Assembly: GCA_000695325.1 (NCBI GenBank)
Contig: AVPN01000002.1
Location: 46,456-77,917, forward strand
Source of the DNA: Pleurobrachia bachei
Taxonomy: Eukaryota > Ctenophora > Tentaculata > Cydippida > Pleurobrachiidae
Length of the DNA stretch: 31,462 nucleotides
Reading direction: 5' to 3'
The notes beneath the pieces were generated by a model, which was not told the DNA's origin, did not search any database, and worked only from the letters and a program-made list of their open reading frames with translations. The translations under genes and the position numbers were made by a program. This document shows, piece after piece, positions 31,402 through 31,462 of this stretch (the first letter of the stretch is position 1; every line of letters starts with the position of its first letter).

Positions 31402-31462
31402 CTGGAAGGAGAAGGGGGAGTTGTGATCCCGGAAAGGAGGGCCCCTCGAGGGGGGGGGGGAG

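Overview
The window is eukaryotic and looks like a compact, intron-rich animal genome. GT-AG introns of about 75 to 750 bp interrupt genes for extracellular modules (thyroglobulin-1, TSP1, Ig, Kazal, VWD, C8), a SIX-like homeobox protein, a CEP152-type centriole protein, an IRAK1BP1/SIMPL protein and mTOR. The gene set says metazoan. Divergent sequences and short intergenic gaps would suit an early-branching animal such as a sponge, but I cannot fix the phylum from this sequence.

Layout. 1-413: edge of a Polinton/Maverick-like fossil, with the integrase amino end on the minus strand and a TATA-driven zinc-finger ORF on the plus strand. 490-13892 (+): the 3' part of a secreted multidomain gene. 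Its 18 exons join in perfect phase into 866 residues once tandem copies are collapsed. 9966-11336 (-): an uninterrupted SIX-like homeobox ORF nested antisense in an intron of that gene. 16499-17506 (+): IRAK1BP1, four exons. 17931-25095 (+): CEP152, 19 recognised exons, 1103 residues. 25365-26917 (+): a duplicated 3' piece of CEP152 with its own in-frame ATG. 28305-31401 (-): the last six exons of mTOR (FRB, kinase, FATC), converging on CEP152.

The strongest large-scale signal is tandem duplication. Five direct duplications with different units (2524, 2087, 1101, about 1614 and 1822 bp) cut through genes, and two pairs overlap in a chain. They may be real, or they may be two haplotypes of a heterozygous animal joined end to end. 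The collapsed order gives intact genes, so one copy of each is probably ancestral.

The oddest single observation is a 50-base intronic block (3412-3461) whose counterpart in the next tandem copy (5936-5985) is its exact complement without reversal, with identical flanks. No normal DNA rearrangement makes this. It is either a data-handling artefact or something undescribed, and raw reads would decide.

The genes do not form one pathway. mTOR (growth control), CEP152 (centriole duplication, PLK4 scaffold), IRAK1BP1 (possible innate signalling), a SIX-like regulator and a matrix protein simply lie side by side. No CRISPR array, tRNA or rRNA gene was seen.
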